A DNA stretch of 64,000 nt from Sphaerimonospora mesophila NBRC 14179 = JCM 3151. GTDB lineage: Bacteria > Actinomycetota > Actinomycetes > Streptosporangiales > Streptosporangiaceae. Below, piece by piece: positions 18,645 through 27,270 of the stretch. The DNA lies in contig BCRI01000005.1 in NCBI GenBank assembly GCA_001552515.1, positions 62,001-126,000 on the forward strand, given 5' to 3'. Position 1 is the first letter of the stretch, and each line of letters begins with the position of its first letter. A program made the translations under genes and the position numbers. The notes below the pieces were generated by a model that saw only the letters and a program-made list of their open reading frames with translations, made no database searches and was not told where the DNA came from.

Positions 18645-19490
18645 ATGCCGCTGATCCGTGTCTTGATCGGGGCGCTGGTCCTGATCGGGCTGCTGGTCCT
18701 GCCGGCCGGGTCCGGGCCGGGTGATCGCCTGCTGCCGTCGGCGCGGGCGATCACCGCCGAGCATCCGGACATCTGGGCCGGTGCGTCGTGGGCCAGGGGC
18801 GAGCACGTGCTGGTCGTCGGCCGGCCACGTGGACTCGTCGCCGAACTCGCCGCGCCGGCCGACCGGGGGAGCCGTACGGTCGCCCGGGTCTGGGGGCGGC
18901 CGGTCGACGCGGTGATCCTGGTGCCGGCCACGACGGAGCAGGCGGCCGCACTGGCCGCGCCCGCGCGCGTGACCGGACTCGCCGCGCTCGCGGGGGTGGA
19001 CCGCGTCATCGTCGAGCCGTCCGGCTTCGCCCGCCTGTCGGCGGCCGGCCGCCGGGTCGTCATCACGCACGAGCTCACCCACGTCGCCACGGACGCGGCG
19101 GCGACGGGGCACCTGCCCGCCTGGCTGGTCGAGGGGTTCGCCGACTACGTGGGCTACCTCGACAGCGGCCTCACGGCCGGCGCGGTCGCCGCTGAACTGG
19201 CGGCGGACCTGCGCGCCGGGGCGCCGCCGCGTGCGCTGCCCGATCGTGCGGACTTCGCGGCGGGCTCGCCCCGGCGGGCGCAGGCGTACGAGGAGGCCTG
19301 GCTGGCCTGCCGGTACATCGCCGAGCGGTTCGGCGAGCGGCGGCTCGTGGCCCTCTACCGCGCTGCGATGCGCACCGGCCGGGACGGCGGTGAAGGCATC
19401 GACGGGGTGCTGCGCGCCACGCTCGGCATCTCGACAGCGGAGCTCACCCGCTCGTGGCTCGCCTACCTCCCCACCGTGATCTTGCGATAG
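18645..19490 (+). CDS. Peptidase MA-like zinc protease, membrane-anchored or secreted
   Basis: About 281 residues with an N-terminal hydrophobic segment, then a gluzincin-type motif ITHELTHVATDA (HExxH near residue 142) followed about 20 residues on by LVEGFADYVGY with the third ligand Glu. This matches the Peptidase_MA-like family; the substrate is unknown. ATG 18645 is favoured because TACGAT (18632-18637) ends 7 nt before it, as in leaderless genes; ATG 18636 is in frame. The last codons and stop are supplied by the first box of a dispersed 53-bp-phased repeat. Confidence 0.8.
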   Translation: MPLIRVLIGALVLIGLLVLPAGSGPGDRLLPSARAITAEHPDIWAGASWARGEHVLVVGRPRGLVAELAAPADRGSRTVARVWGRPVDAVILVPATTEQAAALAAPARVTGLAALAGVDRVIVEPSGFARLSAAGRRVVITHELTHVATDAAATGHLPAWLVEGFADYVGYLDSGLTAGAVAAELAADLRAGAPPRALPDRADFAAGSPRRAQAYEEAWLACRYIAERFGERRLVALYRAAMRTGRDGGEGIDGVLRATLGISTAELTRSWLAYLPTVILR

Positions 19491-19730
19491 CTCGCACCCA
19501 TGGCCGCCTGCCTGCCCGTTCGTCCTCGCTGATCTTGCAGAAACTCCCGATCATACGCCGCTGCCTGCGACAATGCTCTTCGTGACCTTGCACTCCACCG
19601 CCGAGTGCAAGATCACGAATGGTGTTTCAGCAGGTCACTGTGGATCGACGAATATTTCTGCAAGATCACGGAAGGTCGCGTGCCAGGTGGGCGGCCATCC
19701 GTGCGAGCATTCGCAAGATCACGGTGGAGG
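19474..19730. repeat. Inverted pair of 53-bp-phased triple-box elements (copy A)
   Basis: Six copies of the box GCAAGATCACG. Three are on the minus strand with GATC (or GACC in one) at 19478, 19531 and 19584; three are on the plus strand with GATC at 19611, 19664 and 19717. Spacing within each half is exactly 53 bp. The two inner boxes form a 17-bp hairpin (19579-19595 with 19603-19619, one mismatch, 7-base loop). In the inner and middle boxes a second conserved block, CAGGT or CAGGC, lies 20 bases after the start of GATC. The left end overlaps the stop of the zinc peptidase gene; the right end precedes pimB. The same element occurs at 53.7 and 55.2 kb. Confidence 0.9.
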
Positions 19731-19772
19731 GCGGGTGGCGGGGGATGTCCATGGTGAGGGGTGTGGGCAGGG

Positions 19773-20882
19773 ATGGGCGCGAGAACGCTGATCGTCACCA
19801 ACGACTTCCCGCCCAGGCCAGGCGGCATCCAGGCGTTCGTGCACGGGCTCGCCTGCCGTCTCCCGCCGGACTCGGTCGTCGTGTACGCGCCCCGATGGAA
19901 GGGCAGCGAGAGATTCGACGCGCGGCAGCCGTACGAGGTGGTCCGGCACCCGTCGACGCTCATGCTGCCCACGAGGACCGTCGCGGCCAGGGCGGCCGGC
20001 CTGGTGGAGGACGGCGCGACCGTGGTGTTCGGGGCGGCCGCGCCGCTCGGCCTGCTCGCCCCCGCGCTGCGCGCCGCCGGGGCCGCCCGCGTGGTCATGC
20101 TGACGCACGGCCATGAGGCGTCCTGGGCGCGCCTGCCCGTGGCCCGCACCCTGCTGGGCCGCATCGGAGCCGGTGCCGACGCGGTGACCTATCTCGGCGG
20201 CTACACGCGCCGCCGGCTCGCGGCCGTCGTTCCCGAGGCCAAGCTCGTACGGCTCGCGCCCGGCGTGGACACCGCCGTCTTCCGGCCCGGCGCCGGCCGG
20301 GACGAGGTGCGCGCCGCGCTGGCCCTCGGCGACCGGCCGACGGTGGTCTGCGTCTCCCGCCTGGTGCCGCGCAAGGGCCAGGACATGCTGATCCGGGCCT
20401 GGCCGCGGGTGCTGCGGAGGGTGCGGGACGCGGTGCTGCTCCTGGTCGGCGGCGGCCCCTCGCGCGCCGCGCTGGAGCGGGCGGTCCGCCGGCTCGGCCT
20501 GCGCGACTCCGTCGTGTTCACCGGTTCGGTGCCGTGGGCGGCGCTGCCCGCGCACTACGCCGCCGGCGACGTGTTCGCCATGCCGTGCCGCAGCAGGCTG
20601 GGCGGCCTGGACGTGGAGGGCCTCGGCATCGTCTACCTGGAGGCGTCCGCGACCGGCCTGCCCGTGGTCGCCGGCTCCTCCGGGGGCGCGCCCGACGCCG
20701 TACGGCACGGCGAGACCGGCCTGGTCGTGGACGGTGGTTCCCCCGACGAGATCGCCCGCGCGCTCACCGGGCTGCTGGCCGACCCCGGCCGCGCTCGGGC
20801 GATGGGGGAGCGGGGCCGGGCCTGGATCGAGCGCGAGTGGCACTGGGACCACGTCGCGGCCCGCTTCACCGGCCTCCTGTGA
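19773..20882 (+). CDS. pimB: GT4 mannosyltransferase, PimB-like
   Basis: A glycosyltransferase family 4 protein of about 369 residues that resembles the GDP-mannose-dependent phosphatidylinositol monomannoside mannosyltransferase PimB, which adds the second mannose to PIM at the inner membrane face. The N-terminal Rossmann domain begins TLIVTNDFPPRPGGIQAF. The C-terminal GDP-sugar domain has VSRLVPRKGQD and the EGLGIVYLEASATGLPVVAG segment with the conserved Glu pair. ATG 19773 is preferred over GTG 19761. The phased repeat lies immediately upstream and could carry its promoter. Acceptor specificity is inferred. Confidence 0.8.
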   Translation: MGARTLIVTNDFPPRPGGIQAFVHGLACRLPPDSVVVYAPRWKGSERFDARQPYEVVRHPSTLMLPTRTVAARAAGLVEDGATVVFGAAAPLGLLAPALRAAGAARVVMLTHGHEASWARLPVARTLLGRIGAGADAVTYLGGYTRRRLAAVVPEAKLVRLAPGVDTAVFRPGAGRDEVRAALALGDRPTVVCVSRLVPRKGQDMLIRAWPRVLRRVRDAVLLLVGGGPSRAALERAVRRLGLRDSVVFTGSVPWAALPAHYAAGDVFAMPCRSRLGGLDVEGLGIVYLEASATGLPVVAGSSGGAPDAVRHGETGLVVDGGSPDEIARALTGLLADPGRARAMGERGRAWIEREWHWDHVAARFTGLL

Positions 20883-20933
20883 CGTTCCGGACCCCGGCCT
20901 GAGCGGCCCGGCTCCTCGGCCGGGCGGCCCGGC

Positions 20934-21524
20934 TCAGCCGAACGGCCGGGCGATCTGGGCGAGGGTCTCCTCGATGATCTGGGAGAGCGGCCGGGCCTCC
21001 TGCTCCTCGATCCAGACGTTGGTGGCGATCCGCAGCGCGACCAGGAAGGCGGCGGCCAGCAGCCGCGGCCGCATGCCTCGGGCGTCCTCCCCGTCGCGTT
21101 CTGCGATGGCCTGGGCCAGTTCCCGTTCGAGACCGGCGTGGTTGGCGAGCTGCCGGGCGAGCAGCGAGGGGTGCCGCTTGCACAGCGACGTGCGCACCGC
21201 CCACTCCCGGTCGGGCTCGCCCGTGTCGGCCAGCATCTCGCGCACGGCGCCGAGAAGCGCCTGCCAGCCCGACTCGTCCAGCGGTCGCCCGCGTACCCCT
21301 CGCAGGAGGGAACGGATGCGCTGCTCCTCGCCGTACAGGAGGGCGTCCTCCTTGTTGGCGAAGTAGTTGGAGAAGGTCCGGCGGGAGATGTTGGCGGCGG
21401 CCACGATGTCGTCGACGGTGACGTGGTCCAGCCCGCGCTCGACGGCCAGCCGGATCGTGGCCTGGTGCACGGCCTCCCGTGTCTCGGCCTTCTTGCGCTC
21501 ACGCAGCCCAACCGTGGTCTCCAT
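20934..21524 (-). CDS. TetR-family repressor of the adjacent MFS exporter
   Basis: A 196-residue TetR regulator. The N-terminal helix-turn-helix spans about residues 10-55 (VTVDDIVAAANISRRTFSNY), followed by a variable ligand-binding domain. It is divergent from an MFS exporter gene, and a 32-bp near-perfect palindrome lies between the two, so autorepression and control of the exporter is the likely scheme. The inducer cannot be predicted. ATG start. Confidence 0.88.
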   Translation of the reverse strand: METTVGLRERKKAETREAVHQATIRLAVERGLDHVTVDDIVAAANISRRTFSNYFANKEDALLYGEEQRIRSLLRGVRGRPLDESGWQALLGAVREMLADTGEPDREWAVRTSLCKRHPSLLARQLANHAGLERELAQAIAERDGEDARGMRPRLLAAAFLVALRIATNVWIEEQEARPLSQIIEETLAQIARPFG

Positions 21525-21553
21525 CAGGCGTCTACCTTACTCCGGGTTGAAAG

Positions 21554-21585
21554 ATGCCCAGTGGGCAAACTTGCACACTGGGCAT
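21554..21585. promoter_or_regulatory. TetR operator palindrome
   Basis: A 32-bp inverted repeat begins ATGCCCAGTG and ends CACTGGGCAT with perfect 10-base outer arms; most inner positions also pair. It is centred between the tetR start and the MFS gene. The ATG at its left edge gives a spurious 29-codon extension of the MFS frame. A -35-like TTGCAC lies inside it (21571-21576). Confidence 0.8.
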
Positions 21586-21640
21586 GTATCGTATCCCCGT
21601 CGTTCTTCGTCAAAGCCATTGTTCGAATCGGAGGCCGCGC

Positions 21641-23203
21641 TTGAGCGCACCAACGCTGCCGGAGACCGAGCCGAAGAGCCACCGTCAGGTGCTTGAGGCA
21701 CTGAGCGGTCTGCTTCTCGTCCTCTTCGTCGCGATGGTCAGCAGCACGATCGTGTCGATCGCGCTGCCCCAGATCATCGGCTCACTCAACGGCACCCAGT
21801 CCCAGTACACCTGGGTGGTCACCGCGGCCCTGCTCACCACGACCGCCTCGACCCCGATCTGGGGCAAGCTCGCCGACCTGTTCGACAAGAAGCTCCTCAT
21901 CGAGATCGCCATCGGCATCTTCCTGGTGGCCTCACTCGCCTGCGGGTTCGCCCAGAACACGCCGATGCTCATCGCCTTCCGGGCCGTCCAGGGACTCGGC
22001 ATGGGCGCCCTGCAGATCCTGGTCCAGGTGGTCATCGCCGCGATCATCCCCCCGAAGGAACGGGGCAAGTACAACGGCTACCTGGGCGGCGTCCTCGCCG
22101 TGGCCACGGTGGGCGGTCCGCTGCTGGGCGGCGTGATCACGGACACGTCCTGGCTGGGCTGGCGGTGGTGCTTCTTCCTGCCCATCCCCTTCACGCTGAT
22201 CGCCCTGGTCGTCCTGCACCGGACACTCAACGTGATGTCGGTACGCCGCCCGGAGACCTCGGTGGACTACCCCGGCGCCATCCTGATCGCGGCGGGCGTG
22301 AGCCTGCTGCTGATCTGGGTGACGTTCGTCGGCAACTCCTTCGACTGGATCTCCTGGCAGACCCTCGCCATGGTCGGCGTCTCGATCGTGCTGCTGGTCG
22401 CGGCCACGTGGGTGGAGTCCGTGGTGAAGGAGCCGGTCGTCCCGCTGCACGTCGTCCGCCGTCCCACCCCGGCCCTGGCCATCCTGGTCAGCGTGGCCGT
22501 CGGCATGGCGATGTTCGGCGGCGCGGTCTTCCTGGGCCAGTACTTCCAGATCGGCCGGGGCTACAGTCCGACCGAGTCCGGCCTGCTCACGATCCCGATG
22601 ATGTTCGGCACGCTCGTGTCGTCGACGATCTCCGGACAGCTCGTCTCCAGGAGCGGCCGGACCAGGCCGTACATCATCGCCGGCTCGATCGTGCTCACGC
22701 TGGGCTTCCTGATCATGTCCACGATCGACCACGAGACCTCGATGGTCATCGTCGGCCTCGGAATGCTGGTGATCGGCGTGGGCGTCGGCATGTGCATGCA
22801 GAACCTGGTCCTGGCCGTGCAGAACACCGTCCCGCTGCGCGAGGTGGGCGCCGCCACCGGCGCCATCACGTTCTTCCGCTCGCTCGGCGGCACGATCGGC
22901 GTCTCGGTCCTGGGCGCGGTGCTCGCCAACCGGGTGACCGCCGACATCACCGAGGGTTTCGCGAAGGCCGGCATAAGGCCGTCCGGCTCCCAGGACGGGA
23001 GCACCCTCAACATGGCGGCCATGCCCGAGCCGATCCGCGTCATCGTGCGCGCCGCGTACGGCGACGCCACCGGTCACATCTTCCTGGTGTCGGCGGGCAT
23101 CGCCGTCGTGGGGATCGTCGCGGCGCTGTTCCTCAAGCCGGCCAGGCTGCGCGAGAGCGTGGACCTGGTGGAACCGGCGCCGCCCGCCGAGGCCCGCCGC
23201 TGA
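21641..23203 (+). CDS. MFS multidrug exporter (DHA2, 14-TMS)
   Basis: A 520-residue drug:H+ antiporter of the EmrB/QacA family with 14 predicted helices. Motif A appears as GKLADLFDKK after helix 2, and motif C-like glycine patterns as GGPLLGGVITD. TTG start at 21641 with GGAGG at 21630-21634; an ATG 87 bases upstream lies in the operator and is rejected. Regulation by the divergent TetR protein is inferred from the shared palindrome. The substrate is unknown. Confidence 0.9.
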   Translation: MSAPTLPETEPKSHRQVLEALSGLLLVLFVAMVSSTIVSIALPQIIGSLNGTQSQYTWVVTAALLTTTASTPIWGKLADLFDKKLLIEIAIGIFLVASLACGFAQNTPMLIAFRAVQGLGMGALQILVQVVIAAIIPPKERGKYNGYLGGVLAVATVGGPLLGGVITDTSWLGWRWCFFLPIPFTLIALVVLHRTLNVMSVRRPETSVDYPGAILIAAGVSLLLIWVTFVGNSFDWISWQTLAMVGVSIVLLVAATWVESVVKEPVVPLHVVRRPTPALAILVSVAVGMAMFGGAVFLGQYFQIGRGYSPTESGLLTIPMMFGTLVSSTISGQLVSRSGRTRPYIIAGSIVLTLGFLIMSTIDHETSMVIVGLGMLVIGVGVGMCMQNLVLAVQNTVPLREVGAATGAITFFRSLGGTIGVSVLGAVLANRVTADITEGFAKAGIRPSGSQDGSTLNMAAMPEPIRVIVRAAYGDATGHIFLVSAGIAVVGIVAALFLKPARLRESVDLVEPAPPAEARR

Positions 23204-23234
23204 CCGCCGTCATCTGCCGGGCCGGCGTCATCCA

Positions 23235-23282
23235 CCGGCCCCTGCCGCACACGGGTTCCGATCCGGGTGCGACAGGGGCCGG
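23235..23282. terminator. Bidirectional hairpin between the MFS and acyl-CoA ligase genes
   Basis: Outer arms CCGGCCCCTG (23235-23244) and CAGGGGCCGG (23273-23282) plus an inner stem GCAC/GTGC region. It lies between convergent genes, so it probably ends both transcripts. Confidence 0.65.
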
Positions 23283-23288
23283 TACGGC

Positions 23289-25073
23289 TCAGCCGTACAG
23301 CTCGTCGATCTGCTTGGCGAAGTCGCGCAGCACCACGTTGCGCTTGATCGACTGCTTCGGCGTGACGTGGCCGCTCTCCTCGCTCAGCTCGGCGTCGAGG
23401 ATGACGAACTTCTTGATCTGCTCGGCCCTGGAGACCATCCGGTTCGCGTTGTCGACGGCGGCCTGCACCTCGGCGAGCAGCTCCGGGTCGGTCATCGGGA
23501 CCGACGTTTTGCCGCCCGCCTGCTTCCACTGCTCCAGCGCCTCGGGGTCGAGCGTGACCAGCGCCGCGACGAACGGGCGGTCGTCGCCCACGACGATGAC
23601 CTGGCTGACCAGCCGGTGCGCCCGGATCGCGTCCTCCAGCGGGCCGGGGGCGACGTTCTTGCCGCCGGCGGTGACGATGATCTCCTTCTTGCGCCCGGTG
23701 ATGCGCAGGTAGCCGTCGTCGTCGAGCTCGCCCACGTCGCCGGTGTGGAGCCAGCCCTCGGAGTCGATGGCCTCCTTGGTGGCGCGCTCGTTGTTCCAGT
23801 AGCCGTCGAAGACGTGCCTGCCCTTGATCAGGATCTCGCCGTCCTCGGCGATCCGGACGCCGACCCCGGGGAACGGCTTGCCGACCGTGCCGATCTTGTT
23901 CGCGCCCGGGATGTTCACCGTCGAGGGCGCGCTGGTCTCGGTGAGACCCCAGCCCTCGTAGACCTCGATCCCGATGCCGCGGAAGAAGTGGCCGAGCCGG
24001 TCGCCGAGGGCGGAGCCGCCGGAGACGGCCGCGGTCAGCGCGCCGCCGGTCGCCGCGCGCAGCTTTGCGTAGACGAGCCTGTCGAAGAGCGCGTGCTTGA
24101 GCCGTACGCCGAGGCCCGCGCCGCCGGAGCTCTCGGCCTTGCTCCAGGCGACGGCCGTGGCCACGGCGGCCTGGAAGATCTTGCCCTTGCCCTCCGTGGT
24201 GGCCTTCAGCTCGGCGGCGTTGTAGACCTTCTCGAACACCCGCGGCACGCCCAGCAGGAAGGTCGGCTTGAACGACTGGAGATCGGGGGCGACGTTCTTC
24301 ATGTTCGGGGTGTGCGCCATGACCGTGCCCGTCTCCATCAGGACGATCTGGATGATCCTGGGGAAGCTGTGCGCGAGCGGCAGGAACAGCAGCGCCGAGC
24401 GCTCGTCCACCTCGAACATCTGCTCAAGCGGCCCCTGCGCGACGTTGCGCGCGGTGAACAGCAGATTGTCATGGGTGAGCCGGCAGCCCTTCGGCATGCC
24501 CGTGGTCCCGGAGGTGTAGATGATCGTGGCGAGGTCGCTCCCGCCCCGGCACGAGCGGCGCTCGGCGAGCGTCTCGTCCGTGACCTCGGCGCCGAGCTCG
24601 CGGACCGCGTCGAGTCCGCCGCCGTCTATTCCCCACAGCAGGGAGAGTCCGGGCGCTGCCTCGCGCACCGTCTCCTCGTGGGCGGCCGTCTCGGCGAAGA
24701 CCGCCTTGGCGCCGCTGTCGGAGACGATCCACTTCACCTGCTCGACCGAGGAGGTGTCGTAGATCGGAACACAGACGCCGCCCGCCGCCCAGATGGCGTA
24801 GTCGATCAGGGTCCACTCGTAGCGCGTGCGCGAGATCAGCGCGACCCGGTCGCCCGGCTCCACGCCCGCCGCGATCAGGCCTTTGGCGAGCGCCGCCACC
24901 TGGTCGCGGAACTCCGCCGCTGTGATCGGGAGCCAGGGGGCGTCGCCGCCCTCGCCGTCCTTGCGGCGGATGACTACGGCGTCCGGCTCGTCCGCGCCGC
25001 GCTGGAACACCACGTCGGTGCAGTTGGCGGACGGGGGAACGTCGACCAGCACGGGAACGCTGAATTCACGCAC
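23289..25073 (-). CDS. Long-chain acyl-CoA synthetase (FadD15-like)
   Basis: About 594 residues of the ANL superfamily, activating fatty acids through an acyl-AMP. Motifs are IIYTSGTTGMPKGCRLTH (P-loop-like A3), YEGWGLTET (A5), GWLHTGDVGELDDDGYL (A7) and ITGRKKEIIVTAGGKNVAPG (A8), with the adenylation Lys in KQSIKRN. It resembles mycobacterial FadD15-type ligases. GTG 25073 is chosen, with AAAGGAG on the coding strand; the frame continues 13 codons upstream to another possible start. It feeds lipid or menaquinone metabolism; chain length is not predictable. Confidence 0.88.
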   Translation of the reverse strand: MREFSVPVLVDVPPSANCTDVVFQRGADEPDAVVIRRKDGEGGDAPWLPITAAEFRDQVAALAKGLIAAGVEPGDRVALISRTRYEWTLIDYAIWAAGGVCVPIYDTSSVEQVKWIVSDSGAKAVFAETAAHEETVREAAPGLSLLWGIDGGGLDAVRELGAEVTDETLAERRSCRGGSDLATIIYTSGTTGMPKGCRLTHDNLLFTARNVAQGPLEQMFEVDERSALLFLPLAHSFPRIIQIVLMETGTVMAHTPNMKNVAPDLQSFKPTFLLGVPRVFEKVYNAAELKATTEGKGKIFQAAVATAVAWSKAESSGGAGLGVRLKHALFDRLVYAKLRAATGGALTAAVSGGSALGDRLGHFFRGIGIEVYEGWGLTETSAPSTVNIPGANKIGTVGKPFPGVGVRIAEDGEILIKGRHVFDGYWNNERATKEAIDSEGWLHTGDVGELDDDGYLRITGRKKEIIVTAGGKNVAPGPLEDAIRAHRLVSQVIVVGDDRPFVAALVTLDPEALEQWKQAGGKTSVPMTDPELLAEVQAAVDNANRMVSRAEQIKKFVILDAELSEESGHVTPKQSIKRNVVLRDFAKQIDELYG

Positions 25074-25217
25074 GGCCACTCCTTTGTGCGGGGCTCGCTC
25101 TTCGGGTCTCATCGGACGCTATCGCGCGAAAGTTACGCATCGGTAGTTCCGTCACCCAGGCGTTATCCCCGGCCCGGGCACCCCATTCTCACCGGGATCG
25201 TGAAGTAGCGTTGGCGC

Positions 25218-25658
25218 ATGGCTGATCGCACCTCCTCGAGCATCACGATCGGCGCCGCCCGGTCGTCAATCATGGCCGTGATCGCGGACTTCCCGGCCTA
25301 TCCGCAGTGGGCGGGACAGGTGAAGGCGGCGGAGATCCTGGAGACGGAGGACGGCGGCCGGGCCTCCCGGGTCCGGTTCGTCCTCGACGCCGGCGTGATC
25401 AGCGACGAGTACGTCCTGGCCTACGAGTGGGACGGCGACGCGGGCGTGAGCTGGCACACCGCCGAGGGCGGACGGATGATCTCCGCGCTGACCGGGAGCT
25501 ACCGGCTCGCCGAGCGTCCGGGCGGCGGCACCGAGGTGACCTACGAGCTCGCGGTGGACCTGAAGGTCCCCATGATCGGCATGATCAGGCGACGGGCCGA
25601 GAAGGTCATCGTCGACACCGCGCTCAAGGGACTCAAGCGCCGCGTCGAGGGCCGATGA
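25218..25658 (+). CDS. SRPBCC/START-like lipid- or ligand-binding protein
   Basis: A 146-residue SRPBCC (polyketide cyclase/START) fold protein beginning with ITIGAARSSIMAVIADFPAYPQW, the usual start of this helix-grip domain. No catalytic residues are recognisable, so binding rather than catalysis is plausible. TAGCGT ends 6 nt before the ATG and no Shine-Dalgarno is seen, suggesting a leaderless transcript. The stop overlaps the ArsA-like gene start (ATGA). The two genes are found together widely in actinobacteria. Confidence 0.83.
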   Translation: MADRTSSSITIGAARSSIMAVIADFPAYPQWAGQVKAAEILETEDGGRASRVRFVLDAGVISDEYVLAYEWDGDAGVSWHTAEGGRMISALTGSYRLAERPGGGTEVTYELAVDLKVPMIGMIRRRAEKVIVDTALKGLKRRVEGR

Positions 25659-26821
25659 GGATCCTGCTCTTCACGGGGAAGGGCGGGGTCGGCAAGACCA
25701 CGGCGGCGGCCGCCACCGCCACGCTCGCGGCCGGACGGGGACTGAAGACGCTGGTCGTCTCCACGGACACGGCGCACTCGCTCGCCGACGCGCTCGCCAC
25801 GAGGGCATCGGGGGAGCCGGAGCCGGTCGAGGCCGCCCCCGGCCTCTATCTCCAGCAGGTGGACACCCAGAAGTCGCTCGAACGGCACTGGGGCGAGCTG
25901 CGCGACTACGCGGGCCGGGTGCTCGGGGAGCTCGGCCTCGACCAGATCACCGCCGAGGAGCTCACCGTGCTCCCGGGCGCCGAGGAGATCATCGCGCTCC
26001 TCGAGCTGCGCGAGCAGGCCCGCTCTGGCGGGTGGGACGTGATCGTGGTGGACTGCGCGCCCACCGCAGAGACGCTGCGCCTGCTCGCCCTGCCGGAGGC
26101 GCTGGACTGGCACGTCAACCGCCTGCTCCCGCTCGGCAGACGCCTGCTGGGGGCGCTGTCGCCGGTCGTCCGGCGCGTCGCGCGGGTGAGCGCGCCCGAG
26201 GGCGAGGTGCTCTCCGCCGGGGAGCGGCTGCACCGGGGCCTGCTGGAGATCCGTGAGCTGCTCACCGGTGCGGACGCCTCGGTGCGGCTCGTGCTCACGC
26301 CGGAGGCCGTCGTCGTCGCCGAGGCCCGGCGCACGCTCACCTCGCTCAGCCTGTACGGCTACCGCGTGGACGGAGTGATCGCCAACCGGGTCTTCCCCGC
26401 CGACGGCGCCGACGAGTGGCGACGGGCGTGGGCGGCCGCCCAGGCGCGGCAGCTCGCCGTCGTGCACGACTCGTTCGCGCCGCTGCCCGTCCGGATCGTT
26501 CCGTACCTTCCGGCCGAGCCGGTCGGCCCGGCGGCGCTCGCCCGGCTGGCCGAGGAGCTGTACGCGGGGGACGACCCCTTCGCCCGTCCCGGCACCGAGC
26601 CGCCCGTGCGGATGACGGCCGACCTGCTGGACCTGGCGCTGCCGCTCGCCGACCGGCACGACGTCGATCTGGCCCGCAAGGGCGACGACCTGATCATCAC
26701 GGCCGGCCCGTACCGCCGGGTGATCACGTTGCCGGCGGCGCTGTCCCGGCGGAAGATCTCCTCGGCGGCACTCCGCGACGGCGTCCTCCGGGTACGGTTC
26801 GAGGCAGGAGGGGCGAGATGA
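25655..26821 (+). CDS. ArsA/GET3-like ATPase
   Basis: A 388-residue SIMIBI-class P-loop ATPase. The deviant Walker A FTGKGGVGKTTAAA starts at residue 6; switch I resembles VSTDTAHSLADAL, and switch II has VVDCAPTAETLRLL. The C-terminal part ends in an ArsA HSP20-like beta domain (ITAGPYRRVITLP to VRFEAGG). No arsenite-binding Cys triad is evident, so an arsenic-efflux role is unlikely; a membrane-protein or client-handling role is possible. It is coupled by ATGA overlaps to the START-like gene upstream and the Cys-motif gene downstream. Confidence 0.85.
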   Translation: MRILLFTGKGGVGKTTAAAATATLAAGRGLKTLVVSTDTAHSLADALATRASGEPEPVEAAPGLYLQQVDTQKSLERHWGELRDYAGRVLGELGLDQITAEELTVLPGAEEIIALLELREQARSGGWDVIVVDCAPTAETLRLLALPEALDWHVNRLLPLGRRLLGALSPVVRRVARVSAPEGEVLSAGERLHRGLLEIRELLTGADASVRLVLTPEAVVVAEARRTLTSLSLYGYRVDGVIANRVFPADGADEWRRAWAAAQARQLAVVHDSFAPLPVRIVPYLPAEPVGPAALARLAEELYAGDDPFARPGTEPPVRMTADLLDLALPLADRHDVDLARKGDDLIITAGPYRRVITLPAALSRRKISSAALRDGVLRVRFEAGGAR

Positions 26822-27249
26822 CGGAATCCAACGACGAAACACACGCCACCAACCCGATCGGCTCTGCCGCGGAGGAGGCGCTGAAGCTGTTCGACGCCGT
26901 CCAGCAGCGGGTCGGCCGCGAGCTCGGCAAGGGCCTGGTGAAGGGCGGCATGAGCGGGTTCGGCGCGGCCTTCGGCAGCACCGGCGGCGGCGCCCGTACC
27001 GACGACGTCTGGAGCGAGGCGGTCGCCGAAAGCCATGACGAGGAGTACATTTGCCGCGCATGCCCCGTATGCCGGATGATCGCGGCACAGCGGGAACACG
27101 GCGCGGGCGCCGACATCACCGGTCACCTGGTGGCGGCCGGGGGCGAGCTGTTCGCGGCGTTCCGGCAGATGGTCGAGGTCCTGCAGCGTCCACAGCCGGA
27201 CGACGCCCGCCGGGACGGCCCGCCCGTGGAGCACATCGACCTCGGTTAG
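26818..27249 (+). CDS. Small conserved protein with CRACPVC motif
   Basis: A 143-residue protein of unknown function. A hydrophilic N-terminus and an amphipathic stretch (AAEEALKLFDAVQQRVGREL) precede a central Cys motif EYICRACPVCRMIAAQREHG that could bind metal or be redox active, and a helical C-terminus. ATG overlaps the ATPase stop. It lies just upstream of the ROK glucokinase gene, the position held by SCO2127 before glkA in Streptomyces; whether it is the same family needs an alignment. Confidence 0.75.
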   Translation: MTESNDETHATNPIGSAAEEALKLFDAVQQRVGRELGKGLVKGGMSGFGAAFGSTGGGARTDDVWSEAVAESHDEEYICRACPVCRMIAAQREHGAGADITGHLVAAGGELFAAFRQMVEVLQRPQPDDARRDGPPVEHIDLG

Positions 27250-27270
27250 AGAGCCAGGGAGGAACGCGGC

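Noticed and set aside
21554-21640. ATG-initiated 29-codon extension of the MFS exporter
   Set aside because: The ATG is the first base triplet of the operator palindrome, and TTG 21641 has a good ribosome site.
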